Origin: Nocardioides psychrotolerans | GTDB taxonomy: Bacteria; Actinomycetota; Actinomycetes; Propionibacteriales; Nocardioidaceae | Assembly (NCBI RefSeq): GCF_900113685.1 | Contig: NZ_FOQG01000002.1 | Span: forward strand, 124,001 to 188,000 | Direction of reading: 5' to 3' | Length of the DNA stretch: 64,000 nucleotides | Part shown: positions 28,404 through 37,394 of the stretch, in pieces | How positions within the stretch are numbered: position 1 is the stretch's first letter | How the letters are laid out: every line of letters starts with the position of its first letter | Notes under the pieces: model-generated | Told to the model about the DNA's origin: nothing | Seen by the model: the letters and a program-made list of their open reading frames with translations, nothing else | Databases searched by the model: none | Position numbers and translations under genes: made by a program

Positions 28404-29288
28404 GTGCTCGCCAACTACCTGATCGGACTGCGCGAGGGGCTCGAGGCGAGCCTCGTCGTCAGCATCCTGGTCGCCTACCTCGTCAAGTCGGGCCGACGTC
28501 ACCTGCTGCCCCGGATCTGGATCGGGGTGGCGGTCGCGATCGTGCTCAGCGTCGGCATCACGCTCGGCCTGGGCGTGCAGTCGCTCCAACTCGACTTCCG
28601 CACCCAGGAGCTGATCGGCGGCACGCTCTCGATCATCGCCGCCGCCTTCGTGACCTGGATGATCTTCTGGATGGCCGGCGCGGCCCGCACCATCGGCAGA
28701 CAGCTGCGCGGTCGCATCGACGACGCGGCCGACGGACCGGTCTGGTCGCTCGCGCTCGTGGCCTTCCTGGCGGTCGGGCGTGAGGGGCTCGAGACCGCGC
28801 TGATCCTCTGGTCCAACACCCAGGCCGCGATCGGGCGCGACCTCGCCCCGACGGCCGACCAGACCGCCGGCCCACTGGTCGCGGCGCTGGCCGGCATCCT
28901 GACCGCGGTCGTGCTGGGCTACCTGATCTATCGCGGTGCGATCACCATCAACCTCACCGTCTTCTTCACCTGGACCGGCGCCTTCCTGGTCGTCGTGGCG
29001 GCCGGGGTGCTCGCCTACGGCGTCCACGACCTCCAGGAGGCCGGCTTCCTGCCTGGCCTCAACACCCTCGCCTTCGACGTGACCGGCGCGATCCCGCCCG
29101 GCTCCTGGCACGGCACGCTCCTCAAGGGCGTCTTCAACTTCTCCCCGGCGACGACCGTCCTGGAGGCCCTCGCGTGGGTGCTCTACGTCGTCCCGGTCTC
29201 GGTCCTGTTCCTCCGTTCGACCCGGCGCCGCTCCGGCGCGTCCGCACGCCCCACCCCGACTCCTGTCATCGAAGGAAGTACTCCATGA
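28404..29288 (+). CDS. efeU: Ferrous iron permease EfeU (FTR1 family)
   Basis: A 294-residue membrane protein with seven predicted helices and both REGLE iron-binding motifs: GLREGLEASLVV at the N-terminus and VGREGLETALILW near residue 130. It is the channel of the EfeUOB uptake system. The GTG start lies 7 nt after a TATTCT -10 box, so the transcript may be leaderless. The iron box lies directly upstream. It overlaps efeO by four bases. Confidence 0.95.
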   Translation: MLANYLIGLREGLEASLVVSILVAYLVKSGRRHLLPRIWIGVAVAIVLSVGITLGLGVQSLQLDFRTQELIGGTLSIIAAAFVTWMIFWMAGAARTIGRQLRGRIDDAADGPVWSLALVAFLAVGREGLETALILWSNTQAAIGRDLAPTADQTAGPLVAALAGILTAVVLGYLIYRGAITINLTVFFTWTGAFLVVVAAGVLAYGVHDLQEAGFLPGLNTLAFDVTGAIPPGSWHGTLLKGVFNFSPATTVLEALAWVLYVVPVSVLFLRSTRRRSGASARPTPTPVIEGSTP

Positions 29289-30460
29289 AGCGCCTGACCT
29301 CGATCGCTGCCGCCCTGCTCGTGGGCGGCCCAGCCCTCGTCGCCTGCGGTGTCGAGAGCACGGCCCCGACCGGCTCCGGCGAGGCCGGCGACGCGCGCGC
29401 CCTCTCCGTCGATTCCTCCGAGGAGGCGTGCGAGCTCTCGGCGACCGAGGCGCCGGCCGGGACGATCAGCTTCGACGTGACCAACACCGGCTCGCAGGTC
29501 ACCGAGTTCTACCTGCTCGCCGAGGACGGCCTACGGATCGTCGCCGAGGTCGAGAACGTCGGTCCCAGCATCACGCGTCCGCTGGTCGCCAACGTTCCCG
29601 CCGGGAGCTATGTCACCGCCTGCAAGCCCGGCATGACCGGCGACGGCATCCGCTCGGCATTCGTCGTCACCGAGTCCGACGAGGAGGTCGAGGTCAGCGT
29701 CGACGAGGACGAGCTGATCCAGACCGCACAGGACAACTACGCCGCCTACGTGCAGGACCAGTCCGACCAGCTGCTGGTGAAGACCCGCGAGTTCGTCGCG
29801 CTCTACGAGGCCGGCGACGACGACGAGGCGCGCGCCCTCTACGCCGACGCCCGCACCCACTGGGAGCGCATCGAGACGGTCGCCGAGTCCTTCGGCGACC
29901 TCGACCCCCGGATGGACGCCCGCGAGGCCGACCTGGAGTCCGGGCAGGAGTGGACCGGCTGGCACCTGCTGGAGAAGGACCTCTGGCCCGAGCGCGCCGA
30001 GGACTACACCCCTCTGGCGCCCGCCGATCGCACCACCTACGGCGACGACCTGCTGGCCGACACCGAGACCCTCGACGGACGGCTCCAGGAGCTGAGCTTC
30101 ACCGTCGACCAGGTGGCCAACGGCTCGCGGGGCCTGCTCGAGGAGGTCGCGACCGGCAAGGTGACCGGTGAGGAGGAGTTCTGGTCGCGGACCGACCTGT
30201 GGGACTTCCAGGCCAACGTCGACGGCGCCCGCGTCGGCTTCGACGGGGTGGCGCCGCTGCTCGAGAGCAAGGACCCCGAGCTCGCCGCCCAGCTGACCGA
30301 GCGCTTCGACGAGCTGCAGGTGCTCCTCGACGGGCAGCGCACCGATGACGGCTTCCGCTACTACGACGAGCTCTCGCCCAAGGAGATCAAGCTCCTCTCC
30401 GACGCCGTCAACGCGCTGTCCGAGCCGTTGTCGCGGCTCACCGCGGCCGTGCTGGCCTGA
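29285..30460 (+). CDS. efeO: Iron-uptake lipoprotein EfeO (cupredoxin + M75)
   Basis: A 391-residue exported lipoprotein (lipobox LVACG near residue 20). Residues ~35-135 are a cupredoxin-like EfeO N-terminal domain (TISFDVTNTGSQVTEFYLL). Residues ~145-390 are the imelysin/M75 domain with the HxxE metal motif in THWERIETVAESFGDLDP. It passes iron to EfeU. GAAGGAAG precedes the ATG. It is co-operonic with efeU and efeB. Confidence 0.95.
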   Translation: MKRLTSIAAALLVGGPALVACGVESTAPTGSGEAGDARALSVDSSEEACELSATEAPAGTISFDVTNTGSQVTEFYLLAEDGLRIVAEVENVGPSITRPLVANVPAGSYVTACKPGMTGDGIRSAFVVTESDEEVEVSVDEDELIQTAQDNYAAYVQDQSDQLLVKTREFVALYEAGDDDEARALYADARTHWERIETVAESFGDLDPRMDAREADLESGQEWTGWHLLEKDLWPERAEDYTPLAPADRTTYGDDLLADTETLDGRLQELSFTVDQVANGSRGLLEEVATGKVTGEEEFWSRTDLWDFQANVDGARVGFDGVAPLLESKDPELAAQLTERFDELQVLLDGQRTDDGFRYYDELSPKEIKLLSDAVNALSEPLSRLTAAVLA

Positions 30461-30462
30461 TC

Positions 30463-31767
30463 GTGGGTGGTCAGGTCGTGGGACGCGTGCGCGGCGAAGC
30501 GGGTCGGGTTTCCCGGCGAGGGCTGCTCGGTGGGGGAGTCGCCGTCGCCGGGGTGGCCGGCGCGTTCGTCACCGGCCGCGCGACGGCCGACGAGGCACCG
30601 CCCGCCGGGGGCGCGTCGGCGTCGCGTGCTCCGTCGTACGACTTCCGCGGGGTGCGGCAGGCGGGCATCGTGACGCCGGCGCAGGACCGGCTGCACTTCG
30701 CGGCGCTCGACGTCGTCACGGACTCGCGCGAGGAGCTGATGACGCTGCTCCGGGCCTGGACCGTGGCGGCCGAGCGGATGACGACGGGTCTGCCGGCGGG
30801 CGAGATCGGGCCGGTCGAGGGCTCGCTGGACCTGCCGCCCGACGACACCGGCGAGGCGATCGGCCTGGCAGCGAGCGGGCTGACGATCACCTTCGGCTTC
30901 GGTCCCTCGCTCTTCCGCGACGCTGAGGGGCGCGATCGCTTCGGCCTTGCCGACCGGCAGCCCGAGGCGTTGCGCGACCTCCCGCACTTCCCGGCGGACC
31001 TGCTCGACCCGGCCCGCTCGGGCGGCGACCTGTGCATCCAGGCGTGCGCCGACGACCCGCAGGTCGCCGTGCACGCCGTGCGCAACCTGGTGCGGATCGG
31101 CTTCGGCACCACCTCCGTGCGATGGTCGCAGCTCGGCTTCGGTCGTACGTCGTCGACCTCGGTCACCCAGGACACCCCGCGCAACCTCTTCGGGTTCAAG
31201 GACGGCACCGCCAACGTCAGGGCGGAGGAGGCGGTGGCCCTCGAGGAGAACGTCTGGGTGGGGTCGTCCGACGATGCCTCCGCGGCGTGGCTGGTGGGTG
31301 GGTCCTACCTCGTCGCACGTCGCATCAACATGACCATCGAGGTCTGGGACCGCCAGCCGCTGGGGGACCAGGAGGCCTTCGTCGGCCGCACCAAGGGCAG
31401 CGGCGCCCCGTTGTCGGGTGGCGAGGAGCTCAGCACCCCCGACTTCGCGATGCCGGGTCGCGGTGGCCCGATCATCGCCGCGGACGCGCACGTGCGGATC
31501 GTCCACCCCGACCAGCACGGGGGAGCGCGGATGCTGCGCCGCGGCTACAACTTCGTCGACGGCACCGATGCGCTCGGCGGTCTCGACGCGGGGCTCTTCT
31601 TCGTCGCCTACGTGCGCGACCCGCGCACCGGCTTCACCCCGGTGCAGAACGCGATGGCCAAGCACGACGCGCTGATGGAGTACCTCAAGACCACCGGCTC
31701 CGCGCTCTTCGCCGTCCCGCCCGGCATCGGCCCTGATGAGTTCGTCGGGCAGGCGTTGTTCGACTGA
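30463..31767 (+). CDS. efeB: Tat-exported DyP-type heme peroxidase EfeB
   Basis: A 434-residue protein with a Tat signal (RVSRRGLLGGGVAVAG) and a dye-decolourising peroxidase domain. The distal GFKDGTAN motif (Asp of the GXXDG motif, ~residue 245) and a proximal heme His region (VRIVHPDQHGG) are present. In the EfeUOB system EfeB supports iron acquisition, probably by oxidising Fe(II) or handling heme. It starts at a GTG two bases after efeO and ends the operon. Confidence 0.94.
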   Translation: MGGQVVGRVRGEAGRVSRRGLLGGGVAVAGVAGAFVTGRATADEAPPAGGASASRAPSYDFRGVRQAGIVTPAQDRLHFAALDVVTDSREELMTLLRAWTVAAERMTTGLPAGEIGPVEGSLDLPPDDTGEAIGLAASGLTITFGFGPSLFRDAEGRDRFGLADRQPEALRDLPHFPADLLDPARSGGDLCIQACADDPQVAVHAVRNLVRIGFGTTSVRWSQLGFGRTSSTSVTQDTPRNLFGFKDGTANVRAEEAVALEENVWVGSSDDASAAWLVGGSYLVARRINMTIEVWDRQPLGDQEAFVGRTKGSGAPLSGGEELSTPDFAMPGRGGPIIAADAHVRIVHPDQHGGARMLRRGYNFVDGTDALGGLDAGLFFVAYVRDPRTGFTPVQNAMAKHDALMEYLKTTGSALFAVPPGIGPDEFVGQALFD

Positions 31768-32136
31768 GGGTGCCTCGAGACACCTCGACCATCGTTGAAC
31801 CGGTGTGGGGCAACGTCGACGATGCCATCGACGAGGTCAAGTGGACGCTCATGACGATGGAGCCCTGGACTCAACTGAGACCTACGCCCTCTACGAGCAG
31901 TACAGGCTGGTTCCTCTCAACTGAGGCGACGTGGCCCGAGAGCTGCGCAGAGGGACTGCGTCGTCGGACGTACTCAATCGTCCCTACCCGCCGTTCCTCA
32001 CGCCTGAGGCGGGTGCGCGAGAGAGCAAGCGTACGTCCGACTACGCGACACGTTGTCCGTCCCCGCATTGTCGGGCCGCGATCGACGGGCACACGGGTCG
32101 GCGTCACCCAGACCAGTCCTACCCGGACGTCGAGGG
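31768..32136. repeat. Intergenic region with family 1 inverted repeat, copy B
   Basis: I see no credible gene in this 369-base convergent gap. At 31958-31980 and 32018-32046 two arms share GTCGGACGTAC in inverted orientation. They enclose a 7-bp stem ACCCGCC/GGCGGGT (31986-31992, 32008-32014). The arms match those at 10287-10415 (GCGTAGTCG, CGTACTCAAT, CTCTCGCG). It may fold as a large hairpin in both converging transcripts. Confidence 0.65.
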
Positions 32137-32475
32137 TCAGACCACGTCCACTCGATCTCCGGATGCGGTGGGGCGTTTGGACCAGACGGGCGTCAGCGGC
32201 GTGACCTGGGGTGGGCCGGTCAGCAGCGGTTCGACGTCACGCAGGTAAGCGGCGTAGGCGGCGGTCTGCAGGAACTGCTGCGAGGACTCGGCGCTGTCGT
32301 AGACCTGGAAGGCGCTGATCGCGTCGGGGTCGGTGTCGTCGAAGCAGTAGAAATAGGCGAGGTGGCCGGGGTTGCCGTCGACGGCGGGGGCGAGGTGGGT
32401 CTCCCAGACCTTGCGGACCTGGTCCCTCTGACCGGGTCGGGTCTGGTGCCGGATGATCAGTGCGAGCTGCGTCAT
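32137..32475 (-). CDS. Antibiotic-biosynthesis-monooxygenase-like (ABM) dimeric barrel protein
   Basis: A 112-residue protein of the dimeric alpha/beta barrel (ABM/Dabb) type: LALIIRHQTRPGQRDQVRKVWETHL for strand and helix one, AYFYCFDDTDPDAISAFQVYDS for the middle, and the AYAAYLRDVEPLL helix. Such proteins are quinol monooxygenases or heme-degrading-like enzymes; the function is not determinable here. There is no membrane segment. Confidence 0.8.
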   Translation of the reverse strand: MTQLALIIRHQTRPGQRDQVRKVWETHLAPAVDGNPGHLAYFYCFDDTDPDAISAFQVYDSAESSQQFLQTAAYAAYLRDVEPLLTGPPQVTPLTPVWSKRPTASGDRVDVV

Positions 32476-32542
32476 GAGGCGATGGTGTCAGCGGACGCCG
32501 ACAGTCGTCGGACAGCGACATGGCGCCCGGCATGAGGCGGCC

Positions 32543-32872
32543 TCACGCCACGCAGAACTCGTTGCCCTCGGGATCGAGCAGGACGACGTGACCGAGCACC
32601 CCGTCGTAGTGCTCCGAGCGCACCTCGGTGGCGCCGGCGCCGACGAGCTGGGTGACCTTGGCGCGGATGAGCGCCTCCCGCTCGGCCAGGTCCCACGGCG
32701 GCTCGCCGGCGACGCGCACGTCGACGTGCATCCGGTTCTTGGCGGTCTTGGGCTCGGGAGCCAGCAGGAAGCCGATCGCCGGGCCGACGCCGTCGGGGTC
32801 GATGATCGAGGCGTTGTCAGGCTCGTCGAAGCCGGGCTCGAGGACGTAGCCGAGGGTCCAACGGGTCGCCAT
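32543..32872 (-). CDS. VOC-family (glyoxalase-like) protein
   Basis: A 109-residue glyoxalase-like protein with IDPDGVGPAIGFLL, then RMHVDVRVAGE and HVVLLDPEGNEFCVA, typical of short actinobacterial Glyoxalase_6 proteins. The conserved HVDV and final E would be metal ligands. Function unknown. It lies 10 bases downstream of the flavin-oxidoreductase-like gene on the same strand. Confidence 0.82.
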   Translation of the reverse strand: MATRWTLGYVLEPGFDEPDNASIIDPDGVGPAIGFLLAPEPKTAKNRMHVDVRVAGEPPWDLAEREALIRAKVTQLVGAGATEVRSEHYDGVLGHVVLLDPEGNEFCVA

Positions 32873-32882
32873 GCCCGTCGAC

Positions 32883-33287
32883 CTACCCGGCCTGCTCCGC
32901 GAGGCGCACGAGCACGACCGTGTCGGCGTACGTCAGGCCCTTGCGGCCCTGCGGGCCGAGCGTGGAGAGCACCTTGGTCACCTTGGTCATGAAGCCGTAC
33001 TTCTCCCGCACGCGACCTTGCACCTCGTCGAACAGCGCGCCGGAGCGCACCATCTCCGCGGTGCCCTCGACGGGCGTGGTGCTGTCCTTGACCTTGCCCC
33101 TCCGGTCGGAGGGTTGCAGGAGCACGCGGGGCGTGTGGGCCAGGCGCTTGGTCTTGCCCGTGTCCATCGCGGTCCAGAAGCCGACGCGACCGTCGCTCAC
33201 CGCCACCACCCAGGTGGGCGTCGCGACGGCCTCGCCGGAGCGGCGGAACGTGGTGAAGGAGATGAACTGCTCGTCGGCGATGGCCAT
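32883..33287 (-). CDS. PPOX-class (F420/FMN-dependent) oxidoreductase
   Basis: A 134-residue split-barrel flavin protein of the pyridoxamine-phosphate-oxidase-like class, close to the F420-dependent actinobacterial group: FISFTTFRRSGEAVATPTWVV, then GRVGFWTAMDTGKTKRLAHTPRVLLQPSDRRG. The start is preceded by TAGCCT with a 6-nt gap (33294-33299, reverse strand), so it is probably leaderless. Substrate unknown. Confidence 0.85.
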   Translation of the reverse strand: MAIADEQFISFTTFRRSGEAVATPTWVVAVSDGRVGFWTAMDTGKTKRLAHTPRVLLQPSDRRGKVKDSTTPVEGTAEMVRSGALFDEVQGRVREKYGFMTKVTKVLSTLGPQGRKGLTYADTVVLVRLAEQAG

Positions 33288-33296
33288 GGGTCGAGG

Positions 33297-33809
33297 CTAG
33301 TCCCGCGGAGGCGTGGCGAGGAACATCCGCGACGGCGACTCGTACCACTGGTGGGTGGTCCCGAGGTCGCGCAGGCCGAGCCGCTGGGCGACCCGGAGGG
33401 AGGCCTCGTTGTCGACCATCATCAGCACCCGGATCTCGTCGAGGCCGGCGGCGAGGCCGTGGTCGATGGCCGCCTGCGCCGCCTCGGTGGCGTAGCCGTG
33501 ACCGTGCGCGTCGGGGTGCAGCGTCCAGCCGACCTGGACGAGGCCGCCGGCGTCCGGCACGAGCACCAGGCAGACCCAGCCGACGACGCCACCGGTGGCG
33601 CGGACCTCGATCGCCCACTGGTGCAGCGGCGCCTCCAGCTCGCGCCAGAAGGCGATCTTGGCGCGGGCGGCGTCGAGGTCGCGCATCAGCTGCGGCTCAC
33701 CGTCGTCGAGCCAGCGCACGACATCTGTGCGCCCGAGCACGTCGAGCACGAAGCCCGCGTCGTCAGGGGCGAAGGAGCGCAGGTGCAGCCGCTCGGTCTC
33801 GAGGTCCAT
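33297..33809 (-). CDS. GNAT-family acetyltransferase
   Basis: A 170-residue RimJ/RimL-type N-acetyltransferase: TERLHLRSFAPDDAGFVLDVL at the N-terminus, VGWTLHPDAHGHGYATEAAQAAIDHG with the Q/R-x-x-G-x-G/A acetyl-CoA loop, and NEASLRVAQRLGLRDLG. The ATG at 33809 gives the usual MDLETERL start; an in-frame GTG at 33818 is possible. The gene lies 13 bases downstream of the ABC-F gene and is probably co-transcribed with it. Confidence 0.85.
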   Translation of the reverse strand: MDLETERLHLRSFAPDDAGFVLDVLGRTDVVRWLDDGEPQLMRDLDAARAKIAFWRELEAPLHQWAIEVRATGGVVGWVCLVLVPDAGGLVQVGWTLHPDAHGHGYATEAAQAAIDHGLAAGLDEIRVLMMVDNEASLRVAQRLGLRDLGTTHQWYESPSRMFLATPPRD

Positions 33810-33822
33810 GAGCGTCACCCTG

Positions 33823-35406
33823 TCATCCGACAGGCCCCAGCTCGACGGTGCGGTCGACGCCGATGTCGGCGAGGAACACCGCGTCGTGGCTGGCGACGAG
33901 CAGCGCGCCGCGGTAGGAGGCGAGCGCCGACACCAGGGCGTCGTACGACGGCAGGTCGAGGTTGTTGGTCGGCTCGTCGAGCAGCAGGAGCCGGGGCGCG
34001 GGGTCGGCGAGCAGGACGGCCGCGAGCGTCGCGCGGAAACGCTCGCCGCCGGAGAGCCCGCCCACGAGCCGCTCGGCGGCGGCGCCGCGGAAGAGGAACC
34101 GCGCCAGGCTCGCGCGCACGGCGTTGTCGTCGACCCCGGGTGCCCGTGCCACGACGTTGGCCACGACGGACAAGCCGTTGTCGAGCAGGTCGAGCCGCTG
34201 GGGGAGCAAACCGAGGGCCACGTGCACCTCGACCGACCCCGCGAGGGGAGCGAGACGCCCAGCGACGGTGTGCAGCAGCGTGGTCTTGCCGCTGCCGTTG
34301 GGGCCGACCAGCGCGACCCGGTCGGGTCCGTGCACGTCCAGGTCGACCGCCGCGCCGGTGCGGAGCACCAGGCCGCGGGTGGTGAGGACCGTGCGACCGC
34401 GGGGCACCTCGGTGCCGGGCAGGTCGATGCGGATCTCGCGGTCCTCGCGCAGCCGCGACTCGGCCTCGTCCAGACGCTCGCGCGCCGACTCGAGCCGCGC
34501 CTGGTGCACCCCGCGCAGCCCGGCGGCGGACTGCTCGGCCCGGTTCTTCTTGTAGTTGACCTGGCCCTTGCCGAGACCGGCCGACTGCTCCGCACGGTGG
34601 GCGACCCGCCGCCGGTGCGCCAGCTGCCGCTCCGCCTCCACCTGGTCGTGCCGCTGGCGCCGCACGTCCGAGCGAGCCCCGGCGACGGCCTGCTCCGCGG
34701 CGACCTGCGCTGCGTAGGACGACCACCCGCCGCCGTACCACCGCACGGCGCCGGCCCTCAGCTCACCGATCCGGTCGACGCGCTCGAGCAGCTCGCGGTC
34801 GTGACTGACGACGACGAGCGTGCGGGTCCAGCCGTCGACGACGTCATGGAGCCGCTGACGGGCCGCGGTGTCGAGGTTGTTGGTCGGCTCGTCCAGCAGG
34901 AGTACGTCGATCCTCTGCAGCAGGAGCCGTGCCAGGCCGAGCTGGGTGACCTCGCCACCGGAGAGCTCGCCCATCGTGCGACCCAGCACGTCGACCGGGA
35001 GCCCCAGGCGGGCGAGCTCGGCGACGGCTCGGCGCTCGACGTCCCAGTCGTCGCCGATGACGTCGAAGTCGGCCTGGTCGACCGAGCCGGCCTCGACGGC
35101 GCCCAGAGCCTCGAGCACGGGCGCGATGCCGAGGAAGTCGGTGACCCGCCGGCTGGTGCACAGGCTCAGGTCCTGGGGGAGGTAGCCGACCTCACCGAGG
35201 ACCGCGACGTGCCCACGGGTGGGCGTGAGCACGCCCGCGACCAGGCGCAGCAGCGTGGACTTGCCGGACCCGTTGGTGCCGACCAGGCCGGTGCGGCCGG
35301 GGCCGACCAGGAGGTCGAGACCGTCGAGGACAAGACGATGGCCGTCGGGCCGTGACGAGTCAGGGAAGGCGAAGTCGACCGAGGAGAAGGTGATGACGGC
35401 GGACAT
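33823..35406 (-). CDS. ABC-F family ATPase (ribosome-associated/antibiotic-resistance type)
   Basis: A 527-residue soluble protein with two ABC domains and no membrane segment. Domain 1: GTNGSGKST (~41), [29 protein letters not shown] charged coiled-coil linker of about 80 residues (rich in [14 protein letters not shown]) follows. Domain 2: [41 protein letters not shown] proteins act on the ribosome, and several in actinobacteria protect against macrolides, lincosamides or pleuromutilins. The start is the ATG at 35406, but a GTG 54 bases upstream is in frame. The 110-base structured leader suggests regulated expression. Confidence 0.9.
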   Translation of the reverse strand: MSAVITFSSVDFAFPDSSRPDGHRLVLDGLDLLVGPGRTGLVGTNGSGKSTLLRLVAGVLTPTRGHVAVLGEVGYLPQDLSLCTSRRVTDFLGIAPVLEALGAVEAGSVDQADFDVIGDDWDVERRAVAELARLGLPVDVLGRTMGELSGGEVTQLGLARLLLQRIDVLLLDEPTNNLDTAARQRLHDVVDGWTRTLVVVSHDRELLERVDRIGELRAGAVRWYGGGWSSYAAQVAAEQAVAGARSDVRRQRHDQVEAERQLAHRRRVAHRAEQSAGLGKGQVNYKKNRAEQSAAGLRGVHQARLESARERLDEAESRLREDREIRIDLPGTEVPRGRTVLTTRGLVLRTGAAVDLDVHGPDRVALVGPNGSGKTTLLHTVAGRLAPLAGSVEVHVALGLLPQRLDLLDNGLSVVANVVARAPGVDDNAVRASLARFLFRGAAAERLVGGLSGGERFRATLAAVLLADPAPRLLLLDEPTNNLDLPSYDALVSALASYRGALLVASHDAVFLADIGVDRTVELGPVG

Positions 35407-35410
35407 GCGA

Positions 35411-35514
35411 GCTCTGAGCAGGGTGGGTCGGGGCGCCGGGACACGGCGCAGGGACGGCACCTCAGAGCAGCACGCGGGACCACCTCGGAGCGGGGGAAGG
35501 ACAGGTCGACCGTA
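35411..35514 (-). promoter_or_regulatory. Structured leader and promoter of the ABC-F gene
   Basis: On the reverse strand a TACGGT -10 box (35509-35514) lies about 100 bases before the ATG, unlike most neighbours, which look leaderless. GCTCTGAG at 35461-35468 pairs with CTCAGAGC at 35411-35418, ending 4 bases before the start codon, with a nested GC-rich stem between. This could hide the start region and be opened by a stalled ribosome. Confidence 0.4.
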
Positions 35515-35537
35515 GACGTCTTGCCCGGTGTGCGCGA

Positions 35538-35568
35538 TTGATTTTCGACTGTGACGGTCAGGTAACGT
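35538..35568 (+). promoter_or_regulatory. Putative serA promoter
   Basis: TTGATT (35538-35543) and TAACGT (35563-35568) separated by 19 bases, 57 bases upstream of the serA GTG. Confidence 0.4.
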
Positions 35569-35625
35569 GACACCGGCACAGCGTCGTGCGCCCTCCACCC
35601 CTGCGCCAACCCTGAGGACACCGCC

Positions 35626-37212
35626 GTGAGCAAGCCCGTCGTACTCATCGCCGAGGAGCTGAGCCCCGCCACCGTCGAGGCGCTCGGCCCGGACTTCGAG
35701 ATCCGCAGCTGCAACGGGGCCGACCGGGCCGAGCTGCTGTCGGCGATCGTGGACGTGGACGCCCTGCTGGTGCGCTCGGCGACGAAGGTCGACGCCGAGG
35801 CGCTCGCCGCGGCGACCCGGCTCAAGGTCGTCGCCCGCGCCGGGGTCGGTCTCGACAACGTCGACGTCCGCTCCGCGACCCAGTCCGGCGTCATGGTGGT
35901 CAACGCGCCGACCTCCAACATCGTCTCCGCCGCCGAGCTCGCGGTCGCGCTGATGCTCGCCGCGGCCCGCCACGTCTCGCCGGCCCACGCCGGGCTGCGC
36001 AACGGGGAGTGGAAGCGCTCGAAGTACACCGGCATCGAGCTCTACGAGAAGACCGTCGGCATCGTCGGTCTCGGCCGCATCGGCGTCCTCGTCGCTCAGC
36101 GACTGAGTGCCTTCGGGATGAACGTCATCGCCTACGACCCCTATGTGCAGGCCGGCCGTGCCGCGCAGATGGGCGTGCGTCTCGTGGACCTCGACACCCT
36201 GCTCGCTGAAGCCGACTTCATGTCGGTCCACCTGCCCAAGACCCCGGAGACCGTGGGTCTGATCGGCGCCGAGCAGCTCGCCAAGGCCAAGTCGTCGCTC
36301 GTGCTCGTCAATGCCGCCCGGGGGGGCATCGTCGACGAGGCCGCGCTCTACGACGCCCTCAAGACCGGCCGCATCGCCGCCGCCGGCCTCGACGTCTTCG
36401 CCCAGGAGCCGTGCACCGACAGCCCGCTCTTCGAGCTCGAGAACGTCGTGGCCACGCCCCACCTCGGCGCCTCGACCGACGAGGCCCAGGAGAAGGCCGG
36501 CATCGCCGTCGCCAAGTCGGTGCGCCTCGCGCTCTCCGGGGAGCTCGTGCCCGACGCGGTCAACGTGCAGGGCGGGGTGATCGCCGAGGACGTGCGCCCC
36601 GGCATCCCGCTCACCGAGAAGCTCGGCCGCGTGTTCACGGCGCTGGCCGGCGAGGTCGCCCAGCAGATCGACGTCGAGGTCCGCGGCGAGATCACCGAGT
36701 TCGACGTCAAGGTGCTCGAGCTCGCGGCCCTCAAGGGCGTCTTCACCGACGTCGTCGAGAACCAGGTGTCCTACGTCAACGCACCGCTGCTCGCGGCCGA
36801 GCGCGGGACCGCCGTACGCCTCGTCCTGGACTCCGAGAGCCCCGACCACCGCAACCTGATCACGCTGCGCGGCACGCTGGCCGACGGCTCGCAGGTCTCG
36901 GTGAGCGGCACGCTCGTGGGCATCAACCAGAAGGAGCGCCTGGTCGAGGTCAACGGTTTCGAGATCGACATCGAGCCGACCGACCACCTTGCCTTCTTCA
37001 CCTACGCCGACCGCCCCGGCATGGTCGGCACCGTCGGCCAGGTCCTCGGCGACGCCGGCGTCAACATCGCCGGCATGCAGGTCGCCCGCGACGCCAAGGG
37101 TGGCCAGGCCCTCGTCGCTCTCTCGGTCGACTCCGCCATCGCCACCGAGACGCTCGCCGAGATCGAGACCGCGATGGACGCCTCCAGCGTCCGCGCGGTC
37201 GACCTGGACTGA
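35626..37212 (+). CDS. serA: D-3-phosphoglycerate dehydrogenase (long type with ACT domain)
   Basis: A 528-residue enzyme for the first step of serine synthesis. The NAD-binding motif [13 protein letters not shown] is near residue 148, catalytic residues lie in [25 protein letters not shown] and [16 protein letters not shown], and the chain ends with the allosteric-substrate-binding domain (~320-450) and a C-terminal ACT domain ([21 protein letters not shown]) that binds serine. This is the long type typical of actinobacteria. GTG start with GAGGACACC just upstream. Confidence 0.97.
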   Translation: MSKPVVLIAEELSPATVEALGPDFEIRSCNGADRAELLSAIVDVDALLVRSATKVDAEALAAATRLKVVARAGVGLDNVDVRSATQSGVMVVNAPTSNIVSAAELAVALMLAAARHVSPAHAGLRNGEWKRSKYTGIELYEKTVGIVGLGRIGVLVAQRLSAFGMNVIAYDPYVQAGRAAQMGVRLVDLDTLLAEADFMSVHLPKTPETVGLIGAEQLAKAKSSLVLVNAARGGIVDEAALYDALKTGRIAAAGLDVFAQEPCTDSPLFELENVVATPHLGASTDEAQEKAGIAVAKSVRLALSGELVPDAVNVQGGVIAEDVRPGIPLTEKLGRVFTALAGEVAQQIDVEVRGEITEFDVKVLELAALKGVFTDVVENQVSYVNAPLLAAERGTAVRLVLDSESPDHRNLITLRGTLADGSQVSVSGTLVGINQKERLVEVNGFEIDIEPTDHLAFFTYADRPGMVGTVGQVLGDAGVNIAGMQVARDAKGGQALVALSVDSAIATETLAEIETAMDASSVRAVDLD

Positions 37213-37257
37213 ACCGGTTCGGCCGTCGGCTGCTCCATCAAGGTACGTCGACGAAAC

Positions 37258-37312
37258 GCCACCTCCCACGACGTAGACCCCGTGGTCAGTGGCGTGTCGC
37301 CGTGGGAGTGGC
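37258..37312 (+). terminator. Hairpin after serA
   Basis: GCCACCTCCCACG (37258-37270) pairs with CGTGGGAGTGGC (37301-37312) with one bulge; a 30-base loop contains smaller stems. Terminator-like, no U-tract. Confidence 0.4.
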
Positions 37313-37340
37313 TCCCGGCGACCCAGCCGCCCCAGCGTCT

Positions 37341-37385
37341 GCTACATCGCGCCGACTCGGCGTTGCTACATCGCGCCGACTCGGC
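37341..37385. repeat. Family 2 repeat, two tandem copies, serA/MocR gap
   Basis: GCTACATCGCGCCGACTCGGC occurs at 37341-37361 and again at 37365-37385 as a direct repeat with a 3-base spacer. The core CATCGCGCCGACTCGGC is identical to the copy at 25711-25727. As at ilvC, the element lies between converging genes just beyond an amino-acid biosynthesis gene. Confidence 0.9.
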
Positions 37386-37394
37386 TTGGGGGGG

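Noticed and set aside
31768..32136. Forward-strand ORF in the gap after efeB
   Set aside because: It runs through the inverted repeats, has no RBS and gives an Arg/Ser/Thr-rich product without features.
35407..37269. Reverse-strand in-frame extension of the ABC-F protein across all of serA
   Set aside because: The ABC-F domain starts at the ATG at 35406. The upstream part is antisense to serA and has no family features.
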